NCBI GenBank assembly: GCA_900538385.1
Contig: UWSO01000006.1
Span: 14,869 to 78,868, forward strand
Origin: an uncultured Porphyromonas sp.
GTDB taxonomy: Bacteria > Bacteroidota > Bacteroidia > Bacteroidales > Porphyromonadaceae
Direction of reading: 5' to 3'
Length of the DNA stretch: 64,000 nt
Shown piece after piece: positions 1 to 8,459 of this stretch (positions within the stretch are counted from its first letter, which is position 1; every line of letters starts with the position of its first letter). The notes under the pieces are model-generated. The model did not search any database, was not told the origin of the DNA, and worked only from the letters and a program-made list of their open reading frames with translations. The position numbers and the translations under genes are program-made.

Positions 1-113
1 AGAGGGAGAGTCTGCAATCAAATATATCCGATCGTTAGTCTGATTTTATAGTTTGCTATGATGCTTCGTGATCTGTATATGATACAGACTCTCCGACTTC
101 GTAGAGATGGCTC

Positions 114-143
114 TAGAGCCACCACAACTAGACGGTGGCTCTA
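114..143. terminator. hairpin after fimbrillin gene
   Basis: Ten-base inverted repeat (TAGAGCCACC at 114-123, GGTGGCTCTA at 134-143) just past the stop of the minus-strand fimbrillin gene. No clear U-run follows on the minus strand, so it may be a processing or stability hairpin rather than an intrinsic terminator. Nothing else is recognisable in 1-163. Confidence 0.4.
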
Positions 144-163
144 AAGCTATCTGTAAAGAGTGT

Positions 164-1333
164 CTACCAGACAACGTTTTGCTTAACGATGACCCAAGGT
201 AGAACCGTGCACTTGACGTCAAGATTGGCCTTCTCAGCTGTTGGATCCTCTGGAGAGTTCGTACCAGGACCAGTGATCGTGAGAGAGATCTCGTACTTGT
301 TGTTGCGTACGATACCATTCTTGTCAGTCGTACCCTCGAAGGTGTAGCCGTCCTTCTCCCAGTTAACTAGGACAGGATAGTAAGTAGAGTGATCCTCAGC
401 AGATACGATCCAGCCAGCCTCTGCAGCCTGTGCAGCCTGCTCGGCTGTTAGTTTAGTCCCGTCAGCCTGTGTGAGCGTAGCCTTGAGGCAGAGGATGGTG
501 GGGTGATCTGTGGAGTTGTTCTCTAGGACATAGAAGCCCTTTCCTGTCTGTGCACCTGTCTCTGTGAGAGCCATCTTGAGCTCGGGCATCTCCGTGTAGT
601 TATCTGGAGTGTACTTACCGTCAGTCTTGCCAAAGAGCTTGACACCATAGAAGTAGTTAGCATCAGCGTTGACTAGAGGCTCGCCGAAGACGTTGGACTG
701 AGCCTTAGCGATGAGAGCTATCAGCTCACCCTCGTCAAACTTGACACCATAGAGAGTTTTGTAAGAGTCTGCAAACTTTACCGTAAGGTTCGTCAGAGCC
801 ATACCAGCGTGGATGTGCTTGAGCTCGATAGGCTTGTCTACAGAGATACGGTTGTCGGCACCAGCTTCGTAGCCGTAGTAGTTCTTACCCTTCTGAAGAG
901 TAACAGCTACAGGCTCAGCTGTGAGCATGAAGGTACCCTTGTTGGGGTCTTGGTCATCTGCAGAAAGCGTGTGTGTGAGCTCCTTGATCTTGGTTAGAGA
1001 GAGACCCTGGAGGTTCTGGTTAGCATAGTTAGCTACGACGACAAGTGTCTTATTGCCAGCTGTCGTCTCGATATCCTTAACCTCGAGAGATCCATCTGTT
1101 ACCTCCTTGAAGGCAACCTGTGCCCCTCCTTGATAGACCATGACGGCCAGCTTCTGGACCTTCTTGTCTGCATCGCCTGCGCCGTCCTCATAAGCTCTGA
1201 GGTCGGCCGACTTAACTGCGACGCTGATGGTAGCGTCTGTCTCGGACTGTGGTGGTTCGTCCTGATTCTTGTTGCACGCCGTGAAGGCGAGTGCGAGAGC
1301 CACGAGGCTCAGTAGGAAAAGCTTACTTTTCAT
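164..1333 (-). CDS. fimbrillin-family (FimA/Mfa1-like) surface lipoprotein
   Basis: A 389-residue protein with a lipoprotein signal peptide (lipobox ending in Cys20, FTAC) followed by an acidic linker. An early strand with VQKLAVMVYQGG resembles the N-terminal beta-sandwich start of FimA/Mfa1 fimbrillins, and the C-terminus ends in the strand-and-tryptophan pattern typical of shaft subunits (VLPWVIVKQNVVW). In this family the precursor is lipidated, taken to the outer surface, cleaved by an arginine protease and polymerised by strand exchange. A Lys/Arg-rich cleavage site after residues 45-60 is plausible (R46; KK near 57). It is shorter than P. gingivalis Mfa1, so it could be a tip or accessory subunit instead of the shaft. 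It is the third gene of a minus-strand operon behind DUF3575 and DUF3868 genes, with a 45-base gap. More fimbrial genes may lie left of the window. Confidence 0.75.
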   Translation of the reverse strand: MKSKLFLLSLVALALAFTACNKNQDEPPQSETDATISVAVKSADLRAYEDGAGDADKKVQKLAVMVYQGGAQVAFKEVTDGSLEVKDIETTAGNKTLVVVANYANQNLQGLSLTKIKELTHTLSADDQDPNKGTFMLTAEPVAVTLQKGKNYYGYEAGADNRISVDKPIELKHIHAGMALTNLTVKFADSYKTLYGVKFDEGELIALIAKAQSNVFGEPLVNADANYFYGVKLFGKTDGKYTPDNYTEMPELKMALTETGAQTGKGFYVLENNSTDHPTILCLKATLTQADGTKLTAEQAAQAAEAGWIVSAEDHSTYYPVLVNWEKDGYTFEGTTDKNGIVRNNKYEISLTITGPGTNSPEDPTAEKANLDVKCTVLPWVIVKQNVVW

Positions 1334-1378
1334 AATAGTTGATTTGATTAGTGGTGAATATATAAGTTGATTATCTGC

Positions 1379-2833
1379 TTAGAAGTTGTCCTGCATGTAG
1401 TGTAGGAATTCATCAAGATTGTGCTGGGCATCGGGCAAGCCGAGCTGAGCAGCTTTGGTTAGGTAGGTACGAGCATTGTCATACTGCTCGTTGTAAGCGT
1501 AGGCGATGCCTAGGAGGGTGTAGAGCTTGCTGTTTTTCTTGTAGCGCTCTAGCAGCTTGACCGCCTGTGCATAGCGACCAGCCTCCAGGTCCATGATAGC
1601 CGCATTGGTGGCAGGCTCGACAGCATTGGGGAAGGCGTCAGCTGCAATCACCCAGGTCTGGTACCGCTCGGCACTGCCAGCAGGGTAACTATTGGCTACC
1701 AGATTGACCTCGGCTAGGCTAAGGTGTGTCGGGTGTGTCTTGATCACCTCCTTGGCTTCCGTCAGGTCAAAGCCCTTGACGACAAAGGAGAAGGTTATGA
1801 CGGTACGACGTAGCGGTGGGTAATAAGTCTGTAGCATCTGGGCATAAGTCTGTCCATCGTCTATAGCTCGTAGGGCTGCAGCACGCTCGCTGGCTGGCTC
1901 CTTCTGAAGGACCTCTAGGATCTGCTCCTTCTGGTCTAATGAGCTGGCTGCTATGGCCTCTCGTAGACCATCCCAGTCTGCACCCATAGCCCGTGAGGTG
2001 TAGTGTCCCTTCAAGCGGGGACTCTTGCTAACGATATGCTGTGCGACATTGTCTACACGTCCCTGAGCCAGGCGCTTGTTAAGATCCTCGCTACCCTCAG
2101 GAGATGCGTAACCAGCTAGGGATAGGGCATCGACGGTCAAGTTCTTATTGCGTGTTAGTTCTGTCAGCTTGTCGTCGATACGCTTGATCTCAGCGCGGTT
2201 ATTGCCGAGGTTCATATTGAGACTCGTCTGACTGACTGGGAAGGTAATCTGAGCTGTGAGGCTCTCCTCGCGTCTCTTGGTCTCCTCACCTTCAGGTACG
2301 AGCATCGCATAGCGATACTGAGGCTGGTATAGTGGGGCTAGTGCATTGGACGTCAGTAGGGTGGTGTAGTCTCCCAGCTCGCACTCAGCGCAGCCGTAGC
2401 CCTTGGCACGAAATATCAGTGAAGCATCCTTCATCCATGAGGCAAAGGGGACCTCTGCCGTGTAGTGGTAGTGCTGCTCACCGCTTTTGTTACGGATTAT
2501 GTCCACCTGCTTGTCCATACGACGTAGCATGATGGCGCGTGTACGACCCGATATAGAGATCTCTGGCAGGTCGAGCTGCGCAGAGCCATCGTTGGCTTGA
2601 AGCGTCGGAACGATCTGTAGTACCGTATTGCTCTTCAGTTGCTTCATGTTGGTGAGGTCTAGGTCAAAGTCCACAACAGCCTTTGCCCCCTGTCTGGTTG
2701 CAACCGTCTGAGAAGTGGCTCTAAGCCCATCTAGTGGATTGACAGCCTCCTGAGCGATAAGCTCTGAGGGCAGCCATAGCATCGCTAGAGCAACTAATGT
2801 GAGCGTAGTGAGATGTAATATAGAGTGTTTCAT
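1379..2833 (-). CDS. DUF3868-type fimbria-associated protein with OmpA-like and TPR-like regions
   Basis: A 484-residue exported protein with an N-terminal signal peptide (cleavage after LIAQ, near residue 28). Residues about 30-190 resemble the DUF3868 region found beside fimbrial operons in Bacteroidales. Residues about 200-355 look like an OmpA-type peptidoglycan-binding fold (segment SLAGYASPEGSEDLNKRLAQ). The last 100 residues form alpha-helical TPR-like repeats (YAYNEQYDNARTYLTKAAQL). It would sit in the periplasm or on the outer membrane and anchor or assemble the surface structure. It lies 30 bases after the DUF3575 gene and 45 before the fimbrillin gene on the same strand, so one transcript is likely. 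The exact role is not known. Confidence 0.7.
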   Translation of the reverse strand: MKHSILHLTTLTLVALAMLWLPSELIAQEAVNPLDGLRATSQTVATRQGAKAVVDFDLDLTNMKQLKSNTVLQIVPTLQANDGSAQLDLPEISISGRTRAIMLRRMDKQVDIIRNKSGEQHYHYTAEVPFASWMKDASLIFRAKGYGCAECELGDYTTLLTSNALAPLYQPQYRYAMLVPEGEETKRREESLTAQITFPVSQTSLNMNLGNNRAEIKRIDDKLTELTRNKNLTVDALSLAGYASPEGSEDLNKRLAQGRVDNVAQHIVSKSPRLKGHYTSRAMGADWDGLREAIAASSLDQKEQILEVLQKEPASERAAALRAIDDGQTYAQMLQTYYPPLRRTVITFSFVVKGFDLTEAKEVIKTHPTHLSLAEVNLVANSYPAGSAERYQTWVIAADAFPNAVEPATNAAIMDLEAGRYAQAVKLLERYKKNSKLYTLLGIAYAYNEQYDNARTYLTKAAQLGLPDAQHNLDEFLHYMQDNF

Positions 2834-2863
2834 GTCTTCTACTACTTTTGGTGAGTTGTACGA

Positions 2864-3442
2864 TTAGAAGGTGTAAATCAAAGAAAGCGTTGCCTTAGTC
2901 GGTCCTAGGTAGTTTTTCTTTTCCTTGGCGACCTCTTTACCACAATGCTCGCATTGGTACTTCGTATAGTCGAAGAGTATGTAACCAGCGCTTAGGGAGG
3001 CCTCTAGATTCCAGTGCTTACCGAGCACCCACTCATATCCGTAGGTGATACCTGCACCGTAGCCCCACCCCTGTATGCGGTGGTCTTTGAGCTCTTTGAA
3101 CCAACCGATAGGGAGGTTTAGCCTATTGAGATTGTAAAAGCCGACGACTCCGTGTAGACCAAAGAAGTGTCCGTTGAACGCCTCGCAGAGGAAGTAGCGG
3201 GCCTCTGGTACGACTGAGAAGTGCAGCCACTTCATACCCGTATCTTTATTGATAGGGTTGATGAAGTTGTACCCACCCGATAAATCGAAAGTCCAGCGTG
3301 GTGCGACCTTGACCTCGAAGCCAAGATTGGGTGTAGCAGTGCCCCAATAGAGGAGATTGCTCTTGATCCCAACATCCTGCGCCGTACACCATGTTATGCA
3401 GGCAAGCAGGGAGAGAAGGAGTGAGATAAGTCTATTTTTCAT
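2864..3442 (-). CDS. DUF3575 outer-membrane beta-barrel protein
   Basis: A 192-residue protein with a Sec signal peptide (cleavage after WCTAQ) and the DUF3575 opening pattern DVGIKSNLLYWGTATPNLG, followed by amphipathic strands ending in an aromatic residue (SLIYTF), as in outer-membrane barrels. DUF3575 proteins commonly precede DUF3868 proteins in Bacteroidales fimbria-like operons, which is the case here. It carries a CEHCGK motif near residue 164, a cysteine pair of unknown meaning. It is the first gene of the operon. The role in export or anchoring is inferred from context. Confidence 0.75.
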   Translation of the reverse strand: MKNRLISLLLSLLACITWCTAQDVGIKSNLLYWGTATPNLGFEVKVAPRWTFDLSGGYNFINPINKDTGMKWLHFSVVPEARYFLCEAFNGHFFGLHGVVGFYNLNRLNLPIGWFKELKDHRIQGWGYGAGITYGYEWVLGKHWNLEASLSAGYILFDYTKYQCEHCGKEVAKEKKNYLGPTKATLSLIYTF

Positions 3443-3549
3443 ACGGTTTGCAATAACGGTTTCATGACTAATCTTGAAGGGAGGCAGCTCCTGTACCTAA
3501 TGTTCATCTCGTGAACGAGGTCGGTGATCTGTTTCTCTTGTTTCTGTTG

Positions 3550-3557
3550 CAAAATTA
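3550..3557 (-). promoter_or_regulatory. -7 box of the fimbria-like operon
   Basis: On the minus strand the sequence reads TAATTTTG, which matches the Bacteroidetes -7 consensus TAnnTTTG, 108 bases before the DUF3575 start. A matching -33 TTTG at the ideal distance is not seen (TTTA is slightly too close), so the call is tentative. Confidence 0.4.
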
Positions 3558-3935
3558 GGTCTCGACACCGTTAAACATCGTATCAATTGCGGACAAATAT
3601 TTATCATATTCGGACAGGATTACATACCACAACTTATCATTTCCGGACATGACATGTGGTTTAATACTCTGTAGTATAGATATTTGCATGTGATAAGAGA
3701 ACTGATAAGGGTAAGACCCAGTATGTGTTCTTATCTCTTGACAAATCATTAAATAACAGCCCGTATTGCATCCAAAGGATCTCGATAAACGTGTGACATC
3801 TAGGAGGAGAAGTACCGTAACTAGGAATTATAGCTACTATCGGAGGAACAGAGAGTACGAGTAGTCCGCTGTAGGGGGGAGGAACCATTTCTGGAAGCCT
3901 TACCCGCCAAGCGCACCCTCTACGGATGTAAGCTA

Positions 3936-4040
3936 AGCAATGAAACTTCGAAAGAATCAAATGAAACTTCGGAAGAATCAAATGAAACTCTGGAAGAATC
4001 AAATCATAAGTCCGAAGAGTTTTGCTTTTCCTCCCTAGGG
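3936..4040 (+). repeat. 21-bp-periodic intergenic element, copy A
   Basis: Three tandem units close to AATGAAACTTCGGAAGAATC, starting at about 3940, 3961 and 3982, then the closing module ATAAGTCCGAAGAG. The same core with the same closing module appears at about 25.7, 36.1, 44.1 (minus) and, without the closing module, 62.0 kb. Although the frame is open here, the frame is broken in the 62-kb copy, so it is treated as non-coding. Confidence 0.8.
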
Positions 4041-4043
4041 ATC

Positions 4044-4164
4044 GAAGAGTTCCTCCGTTGGAACTGAAGAGTTCCTCCGTTGGAACTGAAGAGTTCCTCC
4101 GTTGGAACCGAAGAGTTCCACCCTTGGAACCGAAAAGTTCCTCCGTTGGAACTAAAAAGTTCCA
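4044..4164 (+). repeat. 22-bp tandem array of palindromic units
   Basis: About five and a half copies of a 22-base unit (GAAGAGTTCCTCCGTTGGAACT), starting at 4044, 4066, 4088, 4110 and 4132. Each junction makes a small inverted repeat (GGAAC ... GTTCC), so the array could fold as a series of hairpins. The later units have point changes (CACCCTTGG, GAAAAG). It directly follows the 21-bp-periodic element. No gene is supported between 3443 and 4403. Confidence 0.85.
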
Positions 4165-4272
4165 AGAGGGGAACTGTTTTTGGAACTCACATGTAATTCG
4201 AAAACAAGACGATACAAGCGTCACGCATTTTGCAAGTAGACCTTCGTAGTACAGCAATACGAGTAACCCTTG

Positions 4273-4301
4273 GTAGGGACGCACGAGCCGTGCGTCCCTA
4301 C
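4273..4301. repeat. GTAGGGACGCACG inverted repeat (short form)
   Basis: Perfect 13-base inverted repeat around AGC. The left end and its flank (GTAACCCTTGGTAGGGACGCAC) recur almost unchanged at about 28.1 kb, where longer units bounded by the same sequence are found. A second hairpin (GAGCCGTGC ... GCACGGCTC, 4318-4354) follows and could serve as a terminator between the hybrid kinase gene and the repeats. Confidence 0.8.
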
Positions 4302-4403
4302 ACCGATTACACGCACCGAGCCGTGCCTCCCAGCTGATCGGGAAAGCACGGCTCGTGTCTCTTTGGCGTAAGGGTCAAAAACGAATTTGTGAGGCGAACC
4401 CTT

Positions 4404-7247
4404 TTATTCTTGGGCTGTCATGATCTTTCTCTGATCTCTATACTTGGAGGGCGATACATCGCAGATGCTCTTGAAGGATCGAGAGAAGTTGGAGTAAGTA
4501 TCGAAGCCACTTTGAAAGGCGATGTCTGAAAGGCTCATCTCCGTATCCTGATCCAACAGCTCACATGCCTTCCTTATCTTGAGTCGTAGTATGTAGGCAG
4601 AGGGGGCATAGCCCGTGAGTGCCTTCATCTTGCGGTGTAGCTGTCGGCTACTCATATACAGACTGGCGGCGACATCCTCTACATTGGTACTCTTATTCTG
4701 GTTGATCTGCTGATCCACTATCGTAGACACTTTGGTCAGGAAGGTGATATCGGTCTCTTCTAGTTTAGTTGTCTCTGGCTCGTTGTCGTCCTCCATCTCT
4801 TGCCCCTTGATGACTATCTGAGCGAATTTCTGGCGTAGCGTCTTGCGACTATCGAGCAGTCGCTCTACCTGCATGCGCAGCTCTGTAGTGTTAAAGGGCT
4901 TAGTGAGATAGGCATCTGCTCCAGCCTCTATACCCTTGATGCGTTCCTCCTCGGAGACCTTTGCGGTGACGACGATGATCGGTATATGGTTTACAACCTC
5001 ATTACTGCGTATCTGTCGGCACAAGTCTAGTCCATTGAGACCAGGCATCATCAAGTCAGTGATGATGATGTCTGGAACTAGCTCCACAGCTCTCTTGAAG
5101 CCTTCCGTTCCGTCTGTTGCATAAGATACACTATACTGATCCTCAAACTGAGATCCGATGTAAGAGGCTATGTCGCGGTTGTCCTCTATGATGAGCAGAC
5201 GGCATGGCTCGTCTTGTTCACACTCACTATCTTCTAGATCGGTCTCTATATGTGGTAGCAGAGGCGTATTGGTCGCAGCAGATATGGTTTGCTGTGGAGT
5301 AGTTTCATCATTGATGATGGGTACGATGATGTGGAAGGTCGTTCCCTCACCAAGCTTGCTCTCTAGGGTGATCTGCCCTTTGGAAGCTTTGACGATCTGC
5401 TTGACTAAAGCCAGCCCTATGCCTGTGCCAATGTACTTGGAGTTTCCCTCAGCTTGATAAAATGGCTCGAAGGCATGCTCCACGGTCTCGCTATCCATAC
5501 CATGACCTGTGTCGGCAACATCTACGTATACAGAGTCTTCGACACGCCATAAGGAGATGCTTATCTTGCCATGCGGAGGAGTGAACTTGAAGGCGTTGGA
5601 GAGCAGGTTGTTGAAGACCTTATTGACATAGTCTGGTACGAAGCTCATCTCTACCTGATCTTGGGGCTGGTAGATCAGCTCTATGTCTCGACTGAGAGCG
5701 TAGTCGCGATAGGAGTCGACGATCATAGCAATGTGTGCCGTGACATTGCCTCGACAACTACGAGAATCGCCTATTGAGGACTTGATCTTAGAGATGTCTA
5801 GTAGCTGGTTAATGAGCGTAAGCAGTCCCTGCCCTTGTCGTTCGATACTCTTTGCCCGTTCTCTAATCTGCTCGGACTCCTCTTGCTGTAGCTCTTGACT
5901 CAATCCTAGGATAATGGTCAGAGGCGTGCGAAACTCGTGGGTGATATTAGTAAAGAAGTTCTCCCGCATAGAGGACATCCTCTTTAGCTTTTTATGGCTA
6001 CGACGTTGTATTCGCTGTATATAAAAGAAGAAGCCTAGCAACCCGAGGAGGAGTAGTCCTATGACGGTAAATGTGATGTTTTCTAGATGTCGCTCTGCCC
6101 GCTCATGCTCTAGTCTGAGTTTCGCTTCATTCATCTTCTTGTTTTGGAAGTTTCGCTCAATGTTGAGACTGGTGTTTTGCATCTGATTGATCTTGTCCAT
6201 ATCTAAGATGCTCTGCTTCATCTCAGTAGCCCGCTCGTAGGCATCTAGTGCTGCGCGCCAGTCACCGTGACGCTTGTAGTACTTATAGTATAAGGTATAG
6301 ATATCGGCTAGGTGCTCCTTGTCTTCTATTTTCTCTGCATTGCTCCGTGCTTGATCGAGGTACTGTAGCATCTGAGCATCGTCTCGTGTAGCATTGTGTA
6401 CGCTAGCTAGCGCTACGAGCAGGTTGAGTTTGTGCCACTCATCTCTAGAGCCTCGCATCAGTTGGTAACCAGCCTCATACTCCTGAGCTGCCTTGTCATA
6501 CTGCTGCGCTTGCTCATAGAGGGAGCCGAAATAAGAGTGACAGAGAGCTATGCCTAGGGTACTCTCAGCCTTCTGGTTGGCCTCCATGGAGTACCTATAA
6601 TACACCCATGCAGAGTCTATCTCACCACGATGCTCGAAGATAGATCCTAGATTGGCATAGTTGATGGCTACTCCCACCATACTGCCCAGCTGCTGCTCTA
6701 CGACTAAAGCTTTGCGTAGAGCGCTGTCGGCACGCTCATAGTTGCCGAGCGTGAGGTAAATGTTGCCTAGCCCGTTGAGAGACTTTGCCTGATTCTTGAT
6801 GGCGACAAAAGAGGTGTCCGTAGTAACCTTGCAGAGGCTCCACGCCTGGTAATGATACTCCTGAGCAATATCGAGGATGCCCATTCGTCGGTAGTCTGTA
6901 CCTACATTATTCAGTGCTTGCACCCACTCCAGCGTGTCTAAGATAGACTCCGCCTGTTTCAAGCCCTCACTATGTGTCGTTAGCGCCCTGTCAAAGTCAC
7001 TCTCATTGCGAAACCTATCTCCCAACACTCTCAGAGCGACAATGCTCCCGAGGATGTCGCCCTCACGTTCTAATCGCACCTGCAGTCTAGTAAGAGAGTC
7101 GATGTCTCGTGCAGCCCGCACTAGGCTATCGGCAACCTGACGCTCTGCTGCAGTAAATGTGATGGAGTCCCTCTGCTTGCAAGATGAGGCAAGCAGACAA
7201 ACAATCACGAGGAGAGACGATAGTATGCCTAGGGGCTCTCTTTTCAT
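4404..7247 (-). CDS. hybrid two-component sensor with TPR sensor, REC and AraC-type HTH
   Basis: One polypeptide of 947 residues holds a complete two-component pathway. A lipoprotein-like signal (LLASSC) precedes about 350 residues of TPR repeats, then one membrane helix (about 393-413), a HisKA region with the phospho-accepting His in THEFRTP (about 434), a HATPase domain (DTGHGM, GTGIGLALV), a receiver domain with the acceptor Asp in IITDLMMPG (about 727) and a conserved KPF lysine, and a C-terminal AraC-family HTH that would bind DNA. The TPRs should face the periplasm, unlike the beta-propeller sensors usual in glycan-sensing relatives. The frame is open upstream to 7340, but that would overlap tgt. 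The start at 7247 gives the best signal peptide; 7283 is an alternative. Target genes are unknown. The signal may be a periplasmic protein or peptide. Confidence 0.9.
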   Translation of the reverse strand: MKREPLGILSSLLVIVCLLASSCKQRDSITFTAAERQVADSLVRAARDIDSLTRLQVRLEREGDILGSIVALRVLGDRFRNESDFDRALTTHSEGLKQAESILDTLEWVQALNNVGTDYRRMGILDIAQEYHYQAWSLCKVTTDTSFVAIKNQAKSLNGLGNIYLTLGNYERADSALRKALVVEQQLGSMVGVAINYANLGSIFEHRGEIDSAWVYYRYSMEANQKAESTLGIALCHSYFGSLYEQAQQYDKAAQEYEAGYQLMRGSRDEWHKLNLLVALASVHNATRDDAQMLQYLDQARSNAEKIEDKEHLADIYTLYYKYYKRHGDWRAALDAYERATEMKQSILDMDKINQMQNTSLNIERNFQNKKMNEAKLRLEHERAERHLENITFTVIGLLLLGLLGFFFYIQRIQRRSHKKLKRMSSMRENFFTNITHEFRTPLTIILGLSQELQQEESEQIRERAKSIERQGQGLLTLINQLLDISKIKSSIGDSRSCRGNVTAHIAMIVDSYRDYALSRDIELIYQPQDQVEMSFVPDYVNKVFNNLLSNAFKFTPPHGKISISLWRVEDSVYVDVADTGHGMDSETVEHAFEPFYQAEGNSKYIGTGIGLALVKQIVKASKGQITLESKLGEGTTFHIIVPIINDETTPQQTISAATNTPLLPHIETDLEDSECEQDEPCRLLIIEDNRDIASYIGSQFEDQYSVSYATDGTEGFKRAVELVPDIIITDLMMPGLNGLDLCRQIRSNEVVNHIPIIVVTAKVSEEERIKGIEAGADAYLTKPFNTTELRMQVERLLDSRKTLRQKFAQIVIKGQEMEDDNEPETTKLEETDITFLTKVSTIVDQQINQNKSTNVEDVAASLYMSSRQLHRKMKALTGYAPSAYILRLKIRKACELLDQDTEMSLSDIAFQSGFDTYSNFSRSFKSICDVSPSKYRDQRKIMTAQE

Positions 7248-7308
7248 CTTTATGGTACTTGGGGTGGGGACCTGTAGTCTCATCTTGACGACTTTTAGGT
7301 TGGTATGA

Positions 7309-8439
7309 TTATAAGCGGCGGGTGAGGGCGGGTAGGACACTGCGCATCCAGTCGGTGTAGTCGCCTGCGACGATGTGGTCGTGCGCGTGGTTGACTAGGT
7401 CGAGGTAGAAGGCGATGTTGTGGATACTGGCAAGGGTGAGCCCTGTAATCTCTTGCGCCTTAAATAAGTGGTAAAGGTAGGCGCGGGTATATCGGTGATC
7501 GGTTGATGCGGTGCCCTCGGGGTCTATCGGCTCGTGACAGGTGCGCCACTTGGCATTGCGTATGTTGATCGTGCCTTGCCAGGTGAAGAGCTGGCCATTG
7601 CGGGCGTTGCGTGTGGGCATGATGCAGTCAAACATGTCGACTCCACGTGCGATGCCCTCTAGTATGTTGGCTGGCGTACCGACGCCCATGAGGTAGCGTG
7701 GCTTATCCTTGGGGAGGATGCTATTGGTCAGCTCGATCATCTCGTACATCTTGTCGGTAGGCTCGCCGACGGCTAGTCCGCCGATGGCATTGCCAGGGGC
7801 TCCTAGCGAAGCTATATGCTCTGCCGCTCTACGTCTTAGGTCGGGGTAGACACATCCCTGCACGATCGGAAAGAGCGCCTGCTCATATCCATAGAGTGGT
7901 GGTGTATGCTCGAGGTGCTTGATGCAGCGGTCGAGCCACTGCTCGGTGGTGTCTAGCGACTGCTTGGCATAGGCGTAGCTGGCATCTCCTGGACAGCACT
8001 CGTCGAAGGCCATCATGATGTCCGCTCCGATGGCGCGCTCTATCTCCATAACCCGCTCGGGGGTGAAGAGATGCTTGGATCCGTCGATGTGCGAGGCGAA
8101 GGTGACACCCTCGGGGGTGATGCGTCGCATGGCTGCTAGCGAGAAGACTTGGTAGCCTCCACTATCGGTCAGGATGGGCTTGCTCCAGGTACCGAAGCGG
8201 TGCAGACCGCCTACCTCTTTGAGTATCTCTATGCCGGGACGTAGGTATAGGTGGTAGGTATTGCCGAGGATGATCCGCGCATCGGTCTCCTGCTCCATCT
8301 GCTCCATCGTGACCGCCTTGATGGCTCCCGCGGTACCCACAGGCATGAAGACGGGGGTCTGTATATCTCCGTGGGCGGTCTTAATGACTCCAGTGCGTGC
8401 GTCGCTATGGGGGCAAGTATGATCTATGGTGAACTGCAT
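7309..8439 (-). CDS. tgt: queuine tRNA-ribosyltransferase
   Basis: A 376-residue enzyme that swaps guanine 34 of GUN-anticodon tRNAs for a queuosine precursor. The family signatures are present: NTYHLYLRPG, TDSGGYQVFS with the active-site Asp, AFDECCPGD, IVQGCVY, GGLAVGEP and the second Asp in GVDMFDCIMPTRNARNG. The length is normal. The region that in most bacteria holds the structural-zinc cysteines (CDCYTC) reads EGTASTDHRYTRAYL, so three cysteines are missing although the later His (SIHNI) stays. From memory this is shared by other Bacteroidetes enzymes. It follows the DUF3078 gene with a 20-base gap and may be co-transcribed with it. Confidence 0.95.
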   Translation of the reverse strand: MQFTIDHTCPHSDARTGVIKTAHGDIQTPVFMPVGTAGAIKAVTMEQMEQETDARIILGNTYHLYLRPGIEILKEVGGLHRFGTWSKPILTDSGGYQVFSLAAMRRITPEGVTFASHIDGSKHLFTPERVMEIERAIGADIMMAFDECCPGDASYAYAKQSLDTTEQWLDRCIKHLEHTPPLYGYEQALFPIVQGCVYPDLRRRAAEHIASLGAPGNAIGGLAVGEPTDKMYEMIELTNSILPKDKPRYLMGVGTPANILEGIARGVDMFDCIMPTRNARNGQLFTWQGTINIRNAKWRTCHEPIDPEGTASTDHRYTRAYLYHLFKAQEITGLTLASIHNIAFYLDLVNHAHDHIVAGDYTDWMRSVLPALTRRL

Positions 8440-8459
8440 AGTGCCAGTGTGGGGGAGGA

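Noticed and set aside
4044..4164. Possible CRISPR array
   Set aside because: The 22-base units are directly joined, with no unique spacers.
3661..4284. Minus-strand open frame of 207 codons across the repeat-filled gap
   Set aside because: It is a translation of the 21- and 22-base tandem repeats with no family pattern; the periods keep several frames open by chance.
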